Positions 46,501 to 61,500 of a DNA stretch of 64,000 nucleotides are shown in pieces. The notes under the pieces are model-generated. The model worked only from the letters and a program-made list of their open reading frames with translations, was not told the origin of the DNA and did not search any database. The DNA comes from Haliclystus octoradiatus (lineage: Eukaryota; Cnidaria; Staurozoa; Stauromedusae; Haliclystidae), in the NCBI GenBank assembly GCA_916610825.1, contig OU744451.1, positions 11,782,864 through 11,846,863 of the forward strand, in the 5' to 3' direction. The position numbers and the translations under genes were made by a program. Positions within the stretch are counted from its first letter, which is position 1; every line of letters starts with the position of its first letter.

Positions 46501-49500
46501 ACATCGTTTGCAAATCAACCTTGTTAAAAAATGATTTTCTGTTCTGTCTGGAAAAAACATTCAAAATACCTAGACTGCTTACCTCTGACCCAGTAACATC
46601 CCTATCATTGAATGGCCAATTAAAATCTAGATAGTCCACCATGTTGCCCTTACATTTGCAAAACCATTCACATTGTTATGAATCCTGCAAATAAATCCAG
46701 TAGAAACAGTAGCTGCTATCATGATTGTTTGGAACCACTACTAAGGTAAATTAATGTTGACCTAGAAATCAACAACAGAAATGGACCAACAGTTATATTG
46801 CTCATGGGAAAGGCTTCTCTTGTAAGGTCACCATGGTGGATTTCTTATTTTCGGAAAAACACTGTGACATCAGCAGCAGTTTGCTGTCCAGATTTTCTAA
46901 TAGATATATTGTTAACACCGCAGTAAGTCTCCTTGTCATTTTGAGTTTTGAAAAGAACGACTGATCAAGAATAGTTTAGTGTACTAAATATATCTGCTCA
47001 TATGTGTCCAACTTATAAATCCTATTCACCATTCTTCCTCTTCTAACATCCACTACCCGAATATTTGTTAAGAATATTTGATGCCATGTACACTTCAAAC
47101 TTTTATATTGTACCTCATTTTATGTCACTCTTTTTGCATAAGAATGGGGTCCCTACTGTATGAAAGTTCTACTGTATGTATCCTGTTAAAAAATGTTTCT
47201 GTTAATTTAAGAACATTCATGGATCGTTCATGAACACCTTATATTAACAGTTCATGAGCCACATGAATCTCCAAAAGTTTTGATAGGCTATGGGCAAGTA
47301 GTATCTTTCAGACATGATTTAACACGATTTATGAATTTTGAAATTCTCATGTCTGATCATGATGTTTTGTGTTCTGAATTGTCTTATTTACAAGTTTCTT
47401 TTTCAGCTATGTCTGACCATGATTTGTGTATCAAATTATTCAGGCATGAGAAATTCCTCCTTTTCTATCAGCTCAACAAAGAAAACACTAAACTTTATTC
47501 GCATACATGAAATGCGCTAGGTTAAATATTCCTATATTGTGATTGTCTATACTACTGCTATGCAACTGCTTTTGATTTGTTCGTGAACAGTCCATGAACG
47601 TTAAACGGCCTGTTTTCCATGGACTTTTTCATGCATTGTTTTTATAGGGGGTCTTGGCTCTGGATTCTCAACCGCTTACGTTGATCTCACTTACACCATA
47701 TATTGTATTACTTCTATAGATAAATTGTGTGAATGTAAGAACTTGTCTGGTGAAATCAAAAGATTAAAAAAAGATTTATCGATATTGACGGACGAAAAAA
47801 ATAGCATTCAAGCTGCTCTAGATCATTTAACTGAGAACCGCAAAGATCTGTGTGGGTGGATTGAAGATACTGGTGATGGTGAAGGAAAAAGCTCTTCATT
47901 GCAATCTAAAAAACCTTCTTCAGTTGATAAGGAAATCAAGCAGCTGACAAGGGCTAAAAATCAAGCATTAAAAGAAATGAACGAAAGTTATGAACTGCTG
48001 AGAGTGAAAACTGAGCAATACGAAAATCAAATCCGCCTCACTGAAGAGGCCCAAAATAATTATGCAACTTTGTTGAAAGACATTGAAGCAAATCAACGCA
48101 TGTTTGCCACTCCTGCTAAGACAAGAAGACGCCAACCATCAAAAACTAAAGCACTAGAGAAATCATTCAATGGTCAAGATGACACAGAAAAGGTATACAT
48201 GTCTTGATAAAATGGGGAAACGATTATGATATAATGCATGTAGCTCACCTTTGTTTCATTTTTAACTTTGGTGAATTTTGATTAACCAAACTCTTCTAGA
48301 CTATTATCTCATCATTCTTATCTCCAGCCGACACATCTCATTACAAACATCATATGCCAGTACCTCAGACAAATCAGTTTATATCCGTGTTTACCTGATA
48401 ATTTTTAGGTAGGAAATTACTGTTCTTTGAACTAGTTGATTTCATTCATATTTTGGTAAAGTTGAACTAACGTCTTTAATAAACATTAAAACCAAATCTT
48501 ATAACAAAAAGTTATTTTCTGAATGTTGATTGGTAGGTAGGCCTACATTCATTACAATCATCCCTGGACAATGTTTGTTAGTGAGAATTCAACAAAACGA
48601 AGTAACATTCAGACATTTTCAGAAGTTTCATACTTGTTGCAGATTTCAAACTATTTCCGCCCTTGTGGATTCTGGTTATGGCCTTTTCCTATTAAAATCC
48701 ATCACAAAGTAGTCTAGATATCCTTGATTTCAGAAATTTGAATTCTTTCTTATGTCTGACAATTAAAGGTGGGATGGTGACCCAGCTTATTTTAATTCTG
48801 AATAGTTATCCATATTTTTTTATATTTTAATATATTTATAATGGTATGAAGATTAACTCAAAGTGTGTTGTCTTCTTCTGATTATTAAAGTTTAAAATGT
48901 ATAATGGGTTTTATCAAAGCATTTTTAGAATGAGAAACAAAGTCTAAAGATGAGCCTTTTCCCGTTTAGTTGGGATCTTCAGACAGTAATTCTAAAAAAT
49001 TAAAAACGCACAATCACTCCTATCAATACATGCATGAACACTGCAATATATCGCTATTGTTTATTATAAATGGTTATTGTTGAAACTACATTGTCTACAT
49101 TCTATCAGTCTACGATTTTATGGTTCGCAGATAGAGTTTTATGTTTTTCTGGATTTGAAATTTCTCAAATATCATTTATTCTCGTGGTGGCATTTTGATA
49201 TAAGTTCTGAACTTTTGTTAAGTTGGTTAGTTAATCTTGATGTAATATTGCAGAATTTTTCAGTGCATTTATGTATGTATTTCAACCATATATCAATTTA
49301 GAAAATATGTACATGGTTGCAGTCATCCGTAAGCACAAGTGCTTGTTTATATTAAGTTTTTAATTTAGTAAACATTTGTTATCCAGTAATTATGTTGTAA
49401 ATGTTCATGGTAATTACAATTGTAATATTGATAAATATTGATTATGACTAAGTAAAATATGAAAATGATGGTTTGTGAAAATGAAATATGAAATACAGGC

Positions 49501-52500
49501 TTGATGATTAAAATGGTTAATTTGAACAGGTATAGCAGTCAACCAACAAACATTTGGGATTGTAACTCTCAATGATAAGTAGCTTCAATGATTTAAGAAT
49601 GATTTTCTTGAAACGTTAATGCTGAATGAATTCAAATATGAACAGCCATTCCAGAGAGAGGGAAACTTGTGTGTGTTTGATTTTATTTTACTTCGTTGAT
49701 AAAATGAGCAATGCCTGCTCATTTACATTATTACGAAGGAGATAATATTAATACATTCAAGATAAATTTTAAAAATAATAATAGTAGCAGTAAGTGAAGT
49801 ATATACTTGATTAATTAATCTACATAAGCTTGTTACAAAATTATGTGGTAGGTTATAATCATTGGGTTAAATTTGAAAATGAAATGTTTTTACTCTTTTT
49901 AAATCTATTAGTGTAGTTCATAGATTATTCTGCCAATTAATTCAATAACTAATATGGATCAGTGTTGAAGTATCCAAACAATTTTAAGGAAATAAAATGT
50001 TCTTCAGCAGCAGATTTAAATTTCTGTATAGATAATGATTTAATTTCTTCAGTAAGCATAGTCCATAGTCTTATTGACATAACTACAAAACTGAAACTCA
50101 TCTTCTTGCAATTTATGGTTGGTGTCTTCAATCGGTGTTCCCCTCTTAGACAGTATTTTGATGATGGTGTTTTAAAAAGTTGTCTGATTAATAAAGGTCG
50201 TGATGTTGTGAGGGTGCCGTGCAAGATAGTCACTAATTTTACAGACCTTCTAATTGCTAGATCAGAGATGTTCTTGACGTATGAATCATTTACTCTGAGA
50301 TGACGTAGTGCCTTTCTTTGAAAGCTGTCCAACTTTGAAAGTTCAGAAACAGGCAGGCATGTCAGAAGTGGACTTCCATACTGTATGTGTGGACGGATGT
50401 ATGTTTTATATAAGTTTACTGATATACTGCTGGTTAGAGAATGGCGTAGTTGTCGAAGTTGATGGAGTGCAAAGTTGCCTTTCTTTAAACAGTTTTTTAA
50501 TTGAATTTTCATGTTTAGCTTTTCGTCAATAATCACGCCAAGCAGTTTGATTGTATTTGAGAAAGGTATCTCTGATAATCCAACTTTGATTTTTGGTCTA
50601 GGTAGCAACACTTTTGAATTTACGATGTTGACAGTTTGGGTTTTTCCAGTGTTTAATATCATATAATTGTCTAAGAACCAATCGTGTACCTTACGTATGT
50701 CAGTATTGATGATCGATATTGCTTGCGTAGTGCACTTATGGTGGGCGTAGAGTGTTGTATCGTCGGCATAGCGAATTAAGGATGATGAAATTTTCAGCAT
50801 AGAGAAGTCATTAACATATAAATTAAATAGCAGAGGTCCTAAAATTGAACCTTGTGGTACTCCACGTGGTGTTTCATATGGTGTCGACAGTGTGTTGTCC
50901 ACACGGACAGATTGAGTGCGGCCAGTTAGATAGCTTTCTATTAGAGCACAGCTGTTTAAATCCAGGCCATAACTCTTCAATTTTTCTAGAAGCAGACCAT
51001 GATGTATCATATCAAAGGCTTTAGATAGGTCCAATGTTGCTATTGTTGTACTCTGTCTACTGTTCAAGGCGTTTGTGCAATCTTGCGTTAGCTTTAAGAG
51101 TGCCAGTTCTGTGTTGTGTCTCGGAATAAAACCATACATGTCTTTTGAAAATTTCAAAAGAAAGTGAGATTGCAGCTGCTTCGTTAGTATTTTCTCCAGA
51201 ATTTTTGATATATGAGTTAAAATTGCAATAGGTCTATAATTATCATGCTTTGTACGGTCACCTTTCTTGAATACAGGTGTAGTGATACCATGTTTCCAAG
51301 CAGAAGGAAATTCGCCAATTGAAATTAGATGATTAAACAAAGTTGCTATTGCTGGGGTAAGCCCTGATGAAATTGATTTTAAAAATACCACTGATATTGA
51401 GTCTGCTCCTGTTGCTTTGTTGTTTTTCATATTGGATATTATTTTATATATTTCAAAGTCAGATGTTGGTGAAAAACTAAATGTTCCATATTGTTGATTT
51501 TTAATTGTAGTTATACTACTATGCTGTTGTAGCTGCGAATCAGTGAGTGGTAGAGGGAAAGGTATACACGATGAAAAATGATCACGTAGTAGGTTTGCTT
51601 TGGATTCAGCTGAAGTATGTAGCTTGTTGTTGTGAAAAATTGTAGGTATCGAAGTAGATTTATCTTTTCCAATTCCAGTGATGGTTTGTAGACTGCGATG
51701 GAACTTGGCAGGGTCGCTATGTGATGATGCAATAAGGAAGCGTTGGGCGGATTTTCTTTAAAGGCTAGTAACTAGATTTCTCTGAGCTTTGAATTGGGCT
51801 AGTATGGCAGGAGTGCGAGGTAATTTCGAAAGTTTGTCTCTATGGCGAATCGCTTCTTCAATCTCACTGTTTATCCATATTGGTCTTCTAGCTTTAATTA
51901 ATCGTGTTTTCAGAGGGGCGTATTCATTTATTAGCGTACTCACTTTGTCAAACCAAATTTTACAGACTTCGTCAGCATTTCGTGGGTTTCCATCCAAGTC
52001 TGAGTAAACATTTTCCAATTGCAGTGAGGCAAGTTCATAATTCAGTGCTTCAAAATCAGTCTTCTTTGTCTTTCTGGATGTGATTTTCTTTGCTGGTAGG
52101 CGTTGTAGTTTATTCTTCATCTGAGCCATGCACATACTGTGGTCAGACGCACCTGTAGAAATTACTTTTGACGAGTAGAAATAATTAGGGTGGCTTGTCA
52201 TGATTGTGTCCAGAATAGTACCTGATGCTGGTCGTGTTACTTCATTTATCAAATTGGTGAATGCAAAGTCTGCTATATATACTGTTTCAGATTATTTTGT
52301 GCACTTGGGTTTGTATTTTTCGTGCTTAAATCACAATTTAGGTCTCCCATTATCACAATGTGAGAGTTTCTAGGAATTATGCTCTCTGAAATTGATCTCA
52401 GTTGATCAAAGTACAACTGCAATGGTGTATCCGGTGGCCTGTAAGTAGATCTGACCGTGAATTTTTTGTATCCAAAGTGTATATCAAGTACAATAGCTTC

Positions 52501-55500
52501 AATGTTTTCTCTTTCTAGTGAGTGTCTTCTTCTGCATTTAATATCATTACGGATGTATAACGCAAGGCCGCCACCGGCTATGCTAGAGGGGCGATCTCTA
52601 CGTAGCAATTGGTAATCATCTATTCTTAATTGCTTGTCTTTCACAGAAGTATTGAGTTTCGTTTCTTGGAGAGAGATTATTGCTGGATGTTCTTTGTCAA
52701 CCAGATGCGTAACTTCATCATTCTTTCCTCTTAGGCTATTACAATTCCATGATATAAAAGTAAACTTATCATTATCTGGCCCTGGATTGGGCTGAATGTC
52801 CCCACATTGCATAAGAAGAATCGCTAAATGTGCTATCATTATGATAGATAATGTGATACCAGGTAAAATTAAGAGTCTAGCTAAGATGGGTAATATCTTT
52901 GAACTGAATTTACAAGATGAACAATAATTATTCGAGTAAGCCATAGCAGCTGATTTGGAATAGAATATTCCTGATACTGTCCTATACTGCTCTGAGCTAA
53001 TCGGCATGATGATATTTGAAAGAATTCAGATGCTGTAATTAAGGGATAGTGAAACTGATGTTGTCTGTTCCATAGTTAGTATTTTCTACAAGTCTCCCAA
53101 TATGCAACTGGGTGATTGGGCAACATCCATCAAGGGTGTGGTGATTTCCAGCTTGATGTGAATGCAACTTTGATTTTGTGCAGAGAGCACATACTTGACT
53201 TTTTGATTTACATTTGGTGCCCCATTCAGATCGTTCGTGCTCTTCTCCACAATGAAAACAAGTTGGTTGGTCATCAAGGTATTTACAATTTCGTTTTGTG
53301 TGGCCATGACCACCACAATGTAGGCATCTGCTTGGGCGAATATCTGGGTAGGCAGTTAATAGAAGCATAGTGTCGACAGTAAGCGACATGTTGTTTGTTA
53401 ATAAATTCGCAAAAGTTTGAGGTTTAATTCGGAGGGATGCCTTTTTATCATTATTTTCTCGTTTTTGAGGGAATATATACAAATTAACAATGTCGTTTTC
53501 ATCCTCGAAAATTAGTGGATTGTCTAATAATAGAGAGTCTTTGAGTGATGTTTCGTCCATCCAAGAAGGAATATTTGAAATGCTGATGACAGGGTCCCTC
53601 TTTTTTATCTCTTTGAATTTTATTTCTGTTGTTAATAAGGATTGTTTGATTTTCTCTAAATTCTCAGTGGGAACAGCAATAGTCGTAGTCTTTCCATCAG
53701 ATGTTATTTTAGTTCCAATATAATTATCTTTATTTTTCTTTAGTTTCTTGATAACGGTCTCAGATGACTCTTCAAATAATAGCTTTGTACAGTTTGTACT
53801 TTCGTTTACCTTGGGTGTTTGACAGGTGTTACTAGGAGGGGCGCCACTTGAAGCAACGACACTCTAGACCATGACGTCAGCGGTTTCCTTAGCAACGCAT
53901 CTTTTTCAAGAAGTTGTGCAACCATGTCTGACAAATTTTTGATGTCTTCTTTCATTTCAGCTATCAACGGTCGTAAAGTTTCACATTCACAATGTTCTTT
54001 ACTATCAGTACGTTGTTCATCACAAGCAGGTTTCTTTTTTGTTTTTGGAGGCATGTTATCATGCAGAATATTTAAATGTAAAACAGTAAATCTTCAAATG
54101 TCGGTTTATAAAATAAATAAATAAATAAATAAAATTGTATGCCGGCAGACGTCGTAAACAATGCGCTCTAGCAAAGGGCACACAAAACCCATTGTGCTGT
54201 CGAGGCACACTCTTCCCACTCAGTCTGAAAACACTCCTCAAGAGAACTGGACAAGTCTGATAAAGACTTGTGTGTAGAAAAGACACAACTCGTAATAAAT
54301 AAAGATCCTTTAGCCTCAAAATTTTATAAGTTTTCATTAGTGGTTCGGTGTGTGCATTGAACTTGAATCCACAAATTAGCCGAATGTATCTTTTATGGAG
54401 CTTGTTGATAATATTTAAATGAGCGCTGTTTCCTCATATTGCCAAACCATAATCTAGATGAGGTTTTATTATGCCTGTATAAATCTGTATTTAGTGATTC
54501 ATTGAAAGAGTATTTTACGCGAACTAGGGTGTATATATATTTTCCAATTTTGGAACAGACCATGTTGATGTGAGCTTTCCAGCTCAGTTTTGTCATCAAT
54601 CAACAGGCCAAGACATTTGATGTTTTTATTGGTTTCGTTTTGGCCATTGAGTTTGATTTGAATTTTACTTGTCAGTTTGAATGGCTAAAATTATGATATT
54701 TATGTTTTATCTGGATGTAATGTTAGTTGGTTATTAGCAAACCATTGGTAAATAACGTGCAGCTCTTCATTGCCTTCATTGACATCATGCTCAAGAGTTT
54801 TGATTGAATTCGATGACCATTGAAGAGTTGTATCATCAGCAAATAAATTACATAGAAATGTTACTGACTTTGGCAAATCATTTATAAAAATTAGAAACAA
54901 TAAAGGTCCTAATATACTTCCTTGTGGTACACCACAAGAGATTAGTTGGGGAGAAGATATTACACCATCAAAGGATACAACTTGACTTCTTGATGTCATA
55001 TAGTTTGTCATCCAACATAGCTCTTTGTTATGGAATCCATAATGGTTCAGTTTTTTCAAAAGAATTTTATGTGAGACTGTATCAAATGCCTTTTTTAAAT
55101 CCAAAAATAGTGCAATATGATATTTGTCATTTGAATTTTGAAATTTATTATTTAGGAAATTAGTGACACAATGTACAGTTTCAAAACGAGAACGAAATCC
55201 AGACTGAAAAGGACTGAAAAAAAATTGTTCAAAATAAGAGTAGATTTGATTATAAGCTGCTCTTTCTAGAACTTTTGAAAAAGAATTCAACAAAGAAATT
55301 TGCCTATAGTTGGTAAATTGATGGGCATCTGTTGATTTGAAAAGTGGAACTCCTTTAGCACATTTAAACGAGGAGGATATAAAACTTGTTTGTAAAGATA
55401 AATTAATTAAACATGACAAGGGGCCAATAATTTCAACTTGTATTGCCTTTAAACAAATGTGAGATATCCCATCTAACCCGTGATTTGATTTAGGCTTCAA

Positions 55501-58500
55501 ACGGTCTATACTTTTGACGATAGAAGACTGAGAGACATGTTCGAATTTAAAGGAATGTTCTTGACTTGGTGGAAGATAGGTACACAAATCATCTGAAAAA
55601 GTAAACTTTTCTGCCAGTTGTGGTCCAGCGTTTGGAAAAAGAGTTGAATTCATCAGCAATTATCTTTTTATCATTCACTTCTTTGTTGTTGATCTTAAAA
55701 AAAGCTGGGTAGCGATTGTGTTTTTTGTTACGCCCCAAAAGAACATAATGCTTGTTTATTTGGATACATGTAGATTTATAAACTGATTAATGAAATATTT
55801 TATTTAGATAATTTGTAAAATTTTAAACAACATTTAAATAAGATTAATGTTTCAAATACATTTGGAAATAAGGAATAAAATAGATTTTAAAAGGTGTGAA
55901 ATACATTTGAAAATATGTTTCAATTACAGTAGATAATAAACTCAGTTGGAAACCATTAAATGTTAAATTTAACATTTTTCTCTTCAAGGTTCCAGAGCAT
56001 TATTATAATTACTTTCAATCATCACTCACCTCTTTCATTTCCTTTGGTGGATTTCTAGTAACATTGGATTGTTTTATTATTGCTGCTTTGATTCTCTGTC
56101 TGGATCTTGCATGGAGAATATGTTTATTTTTACCTTCTCAGGTATATCTAAATGTGCAGAATAACAGGGTTTAATAATGCAGATACTCGGGATAATAGGT
56201 TCAATGTGATTCATGTCCCTACTAATTGAAGGTGGGATGGTTAGCCAGCTTAATCTCGCTCAATCTCGCTCAATAATTGTTTACTGTTTATTTTAATCAA
56301 CAGAAAGTTGCGGTGTGTGTTTTGCGTAGCTGGTGTTCGATTCCAGTCAAAAGCAATTGATATTTAGCTTTTTTTATCAGTAGCTAGTTTATATTTTTTT
56401 AATGTTTGTGAAAATTTACTAATTTACTAATTGCCTTGCGTCTAAAAGCAATGTAGTTTGAAAGCTTTTATTCAGGATTTTTATTCCAGGATGACTTTTA
56501 CGAAACATGAATATGGTGGCATCATTTTAACTCTAAAATAACATTAATGCTTAGCCGTTTTTAAATCCTGAAACTTTGAAGAAAAACAATAGGGTCTGTA
56601 AAGTAGTTTGAATGCAGGTTTGAACATTGAAGCAGTTTTCAAGATTTTGAAAAAGTCGGTTAATCCTTATCTCTCTGTAACTATTTGATCTCTTAAATTA
56701 AATTTAGGATCTCAGAGCATTTTATCACTACGTATCATTCTTAGACATAAATTGAGTTTAATTCAGATACTGATTGAAAAATTATCAAGTCAATACTCAT
56801 CAATGTTCATGTTCATCAAAGTTGACGGAGCGGGTATTTCGAGATTTTTTAAAAAGCCGTGTTTTGCATTCCTACAACTTGTAGGTCTCTCAAATTAAAT
56901 TGAAGCACCCAGAGCACTAGATATCACTATATTCTTAGACATGTATGAAATTCAATTTCAAAAACAGTAGATGAAAAATTATCAAGTCTATATATAGCAA
57001 CAGCAAGCAAAGTCGACAGTCATACGTGTATATTTTTCAATGTTGACTTCTAAGCTGATTTATCAAATGTCAAAAACAGTAATTCAGAAATAGTAGTCCA
57101 CTCGTTGAAAAATCAGAACTCAATTTTATAAGGATAGGAGAACCCATTTAACATGAAATATCGGGCTTGAAAGGAGCTAGGAGGGTTTCTTTCAAAAAGG
57201 TTGTTATGCCATTGTACATGCCATTGTGCAATTATGTTTGTCGCCCAATGTGATAATAAAGCGTTAATTAGAATGGCTGCTATGTTGAAGTCTGGAGTCA
57301 TTAGCTGCCTAAATCATCAATTATTTTAGGATCACTTATAAAATATCAAAAGTGATATGTATGATTTGGCTGGGCAGTTGAGAAATGAAGAAATACCGTT
57401 TCGTTTCAGGAGATTGACCAAAATAACCCAGAGTATCACATTATTTGTATATACCCTTCATGGTCATCATTCACAACAGACTATATAGCTATAATGTGTT
57501 GCACTGCTGTTGTAGGTAGCCAACACTTTGTTTTGTTACATCATCATCACCATTTATTCAGGACCTGATAAATTCACAGAACCATTTTTCACAGGACTGA
57601 TTTGTTTGTTTGTTTGGTGCCTTAACCCTGAAAAACTTTCTAATTCAGTTTCCCATAGTGAGCTCCCTTGTCAATCTGACATGATTTCCGATTTGAAAGG
57701 GTTTCTGGAGCATAATGTACTTGCAGCATTTAATAGTTCATTTTTTAAAGGTTCGTGAGAGTCCATATTGAAATTAATTGTGCACCAAAGAGTATGTGCA
57801 ATTCATTTTCTAATAAATCTATGCGAGTCAGATAGTTTCAGAAATTCTGCTTATCTGAATCTTATCTTATGTATTTTTTCTACATCAAATACTACGAAAC
57901 GTGTTTCAAATTGGGACGGTTTGAAAATTTGATGTCCACTTTCACATATTACTTGTTCCCCACTAAACAACAAGCACTAACCAAATTAATATTATCAATT
58001 TTCCAATACTGAAGATCCTTATAAACCAAATATAAATGAGCATTATTTAAATTTGATTTAATTGATTAATTTTAAAAATTTTACAGCATAACTCATTTAA
58101 TTGATAGCTGCTTTGTCTTTTTATGAAAGGATTATGATGACAACAGCATATTTGCCACGCCAACTGCCCGGATTTTGACAAGGTAAGTCCACTGACTTAT
58201 TATATTACTCAGGCTATTAACAGAGGGGTCTTCTTGGATTTCAGAGAATATGGGCTCCAGATCAACTCAACCTTGACTTTAATCAGAACATCAAATGAAT
58301 TCCATTAGCAGAGGGTATTGCCAGAGTTTGATAGAATTATTTATCTTCCTGGATTCTAATTTTGCTTCCATCTTTCTGAACTGGTGCTAGCAAATCTGGT
58401 ACTCTTGGTCCTGCAACCCCCCATTATATCAAACCCATCACACTTTTAGCGGATTTCATGTTTGTCCTTGTAAAAGTATATTTATTACATTTTCCCATTA

Positions 58501-61500
58501 ATATCCGTTGAAATTTATCTAGATATTGTAGATTTCAGACTATTTTCGAAATTTGAATTCTTATATCTGACCCACGGTAATGGATTATATGGAGCTGTTG
58601 CATATTGCTGCCATCCATCGCCATTCAATGCGTCTCTACCATAATGAATTCATTTGAAATTGAAATTGATCTGTAGTGTTACACGTGATACCATAAGCAT
58701 TTCTTATCATTACTGTGATAAAAATGACATTTCTTAGGGATTGAAACAGCGATCCAGGTGTCTATAGTATGGCAATACCGTGAGCATACAATGCCAACAT
58801 CACTTAATTATTCACTTTTAACTAGATAATTGATGGATCATCAATCATTAGTAATAGCTTATTTCTTCAATCCATCCTGATTACATTGTGCATATTTTGT
58901 AAGTGTAAGAGTCTGTTCAGAATTTCAGACTCAAACATAGCCAATTTATTTTCCCTTTTCAATATCCCAAGCTCACCTTTGGTCCAGCCAGCTGTCCAAA
59001 TAGTCTATATTACACATTCTATAGATGGGCATTCATTTAAGGGCTCACATGTCACCTAATCTTTTTGGTTTCTGTCCGCTCCAGACCTCAAATTATTGTG
59101 AGCTAGATAGAGTTGATCTATCATTTCTGATCTATGTATACGTCTCCTGGCTGTCATGCCTCTAAGGCCCTGTTGGCAAGGAGGTCGAGTTTCCAGTTTA
59201 TTTTTTACGTTTGTTCTGTTGAGAAGCAAAGCGAGACAGTTGTTTCGCCAAGGAAGACCGGGTTACCTTAGTAAGCATGATCAATTATTTGCCTTGTAAA
59301 CACAAATAGGCAAGTGACTCGGGTAGATGGGTAAATTTTTTGATTATTTCAACATTTCAAAATTTATTTCTCTAAATCGTTCTATTTCAACACCCATGAT
59401 TAAAAAGGAATTAAATTATTCAACTTGAGTAGGCAGGTTACTCGGTTGACCTTGTAGCAACCAAATACTATGTGATTCTGTTTTGCTTTTTTGAATGCAG
59501 GAGTGCTGCGAAATCAATTTCAAAGAAAGATATTGATGTTACTGTTGAAGTAGGTTGAAATTCAATTATATTTTATTACATTGTGGAAGGTTTCAGGCTG
59601 CCTCAGACCCAGATATCCATATTGAAAATTCAATTCTTCAGTTGAGACATTATCGGTTTAGACCAGTCCTTTTAACACAGCTTTAGCAGCTTCATTGCAC
59701 AGATAACCGGAATCTCCGGAGGAATTTATCACTTTAATACTTGCCAATTGTCAACCTTGGGAGTGCTTCCTGGGTTCGCGGGCTGTGATGTCAATGCAAG
59801 CTATTGTGAAAATATGAATAACAGATACTTAAAATAAAACATCTTCAGAAATTTGATAAATTGTATAATTCATCAATGTAAAGTTTATTTATTAAGTGAT
59901 AACTGTTTTCAAACTTCCAGAAAAAGTCAAACCGAAAAGGAACAAGATCATCCAAAGCTTTACAGGGTAAGAGCGTTTGTGTTTTATATACATTCATTAA
60001 TATCATATCTGAGAAAGTTATTGTGAGTGTTTTCACACACCTTGAATTCATTTTTAATTGGAGGTCTTCTTATACCGGAAAAATTTCTTAACTAAGGATT
60101 AACATCTCTTATTCTAAGACAAGTGATCTACCCTATCACATACTTTTACATGATTGGTATGTATTAAGCCAAGCCTATCCTCAGAACCTTTCCGCCATTT
60201 CAAATTCACAACTCTGAAACATTCTGAATTTTAATAGAAACAACAAAAGAAAGTTATTGTCATGGCAACAAATGGAGTTCACTGATTGGTTAAAAAGTGT
60301 TATTTTTGGAATTTTGGGTTTAATTCATTCCCTTTTGCTCCTACAACTTAATGACACCCTTAAAGACATCATTTCTACCGTATACAGGTGATAGACAAGC
60401 TCTAAATAATTGATAAATAATGACGTTAATATTTGATATGGATATGTGTTGTTGTTGTACGTAGAAAATGAAGAAAATCAGGACGAAAATCCACCGAAGA
60501 AAAAGGGCCGCGTAAAACTCTACAAACCCAAAGTGATATTATCTCCAGTTGATTCACTCAGTCCATCATCAAAGGTATTAGTTGCAATGCATTACTTTGT
60601 GAGAAGCAATGGGTTTTGGTAGACAACTGTTCCTATTTTTTTCTTCTAGAAATTAGCGATCGAATATTCCCAACGCTGTTCTTTTAATTTTCCAATGAAT
60701 TCAAGTCAAAACATTGTTTCAGTTCTAATCTATGACCATTTCGACTGTTGTTTTCAAATATCAAAATATACAAAATGTGACGAACCAAGCATGCATCCGA
60801 AAACAAAATTTAAGATTATAAAGTTCTGAAAAATATTTAAAAGCTGAATCTTGTTTTTGGCTTGTCTCCTTTTCAAGAGTCTAAACATGAACTGAAACAT
60901 GAAAAAATGAGAGAAACTAAAGCAAATAAATAATTGTCGCATAAGAAGAAAATTTCTTCTGACTCAGATTTAATAGTCACTACCTTTATCTGCAGTCATC
61001 GTGACTTGCTTGTGTAATTCAATGTTCCATTTTTACTGCACCCACCGCCAAAATACGAAATTATCGAAACTGGGATAAAAACACACAAATCTAAAAGGGA
61101 AATCAGCTCTATGTATCATGCACTGATAAGTCTACTGTCCAAGTATTTCATGTAGGACGATATTAAGGAATTACTGAGTTAAGAGCAACAGTAAAGCATG
61201 AAATACATTTTCACAGTATTACAAATTATCAATATGAGTCACCTGTGTTTCTGGGTTAAAGTGGATACTTTAGTGCATTCTAGAAATTTGTCACCCTTTG
61301 CATATTTGATGTTTCAAACCGGCAAATCGAACAAGCCTTTTTAATCTGAAATCTGATTTTGCAGGATAAATCAGATTCGTTTTATTTCCATACGCGGTTT
61401 TGTCCTCTCTCTTAACATGGATTCTGATTCTGGATTTTCAATGCGGACTCCGAATCCGAAAATAATAAAAATAGAAACATTTTGATCCAAGTTTTTGGTT

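Larger units (their letters stand above)
49680..54060 (-). mobile_element. CR1/L2-like LINE, near full length, frameshifted
   Basis: On the minus strand: ORF1 with CCHC knuckles (54054 down to 53039), then ORF2 with a 2A-like peptide, endonuclease and RT (53007 down to 49949), then a 3' UTR. The 3' end has a short stem-loop (GAGCA...TGCTC, 49706-49720 on the + strand) and an AAGTAAAATAAAAT tail, as in CR1/L2-type LINEs. ORF1 is broken at least once and ORF2 about three times. The exact 5' end is uncertain. Confidence 0.85.
54393..55750 (-). mobile_element. Second LINE (different family), 5' truncated
   Basis: RT and part of the thumb of another non-LTR element on the minus strand. It has no endonuclease and begins in the linker before RT (about 55750). 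It differs in sequence from the neighbouring LINE, so it is an independent insertion. Confidence 0.8.

Noticed and set aside
56331..56345. B-box-like GGTGTTCGATTCC
   Set aside because: No convincing A box at the right distance, so not called as a tRNA or SINE.
57528..57758. 76-codon frame between LINEs and the tail exons
   Set aside because: No phase-compatible splice sites with neighbouring kinesin exons and no recognisable domain.
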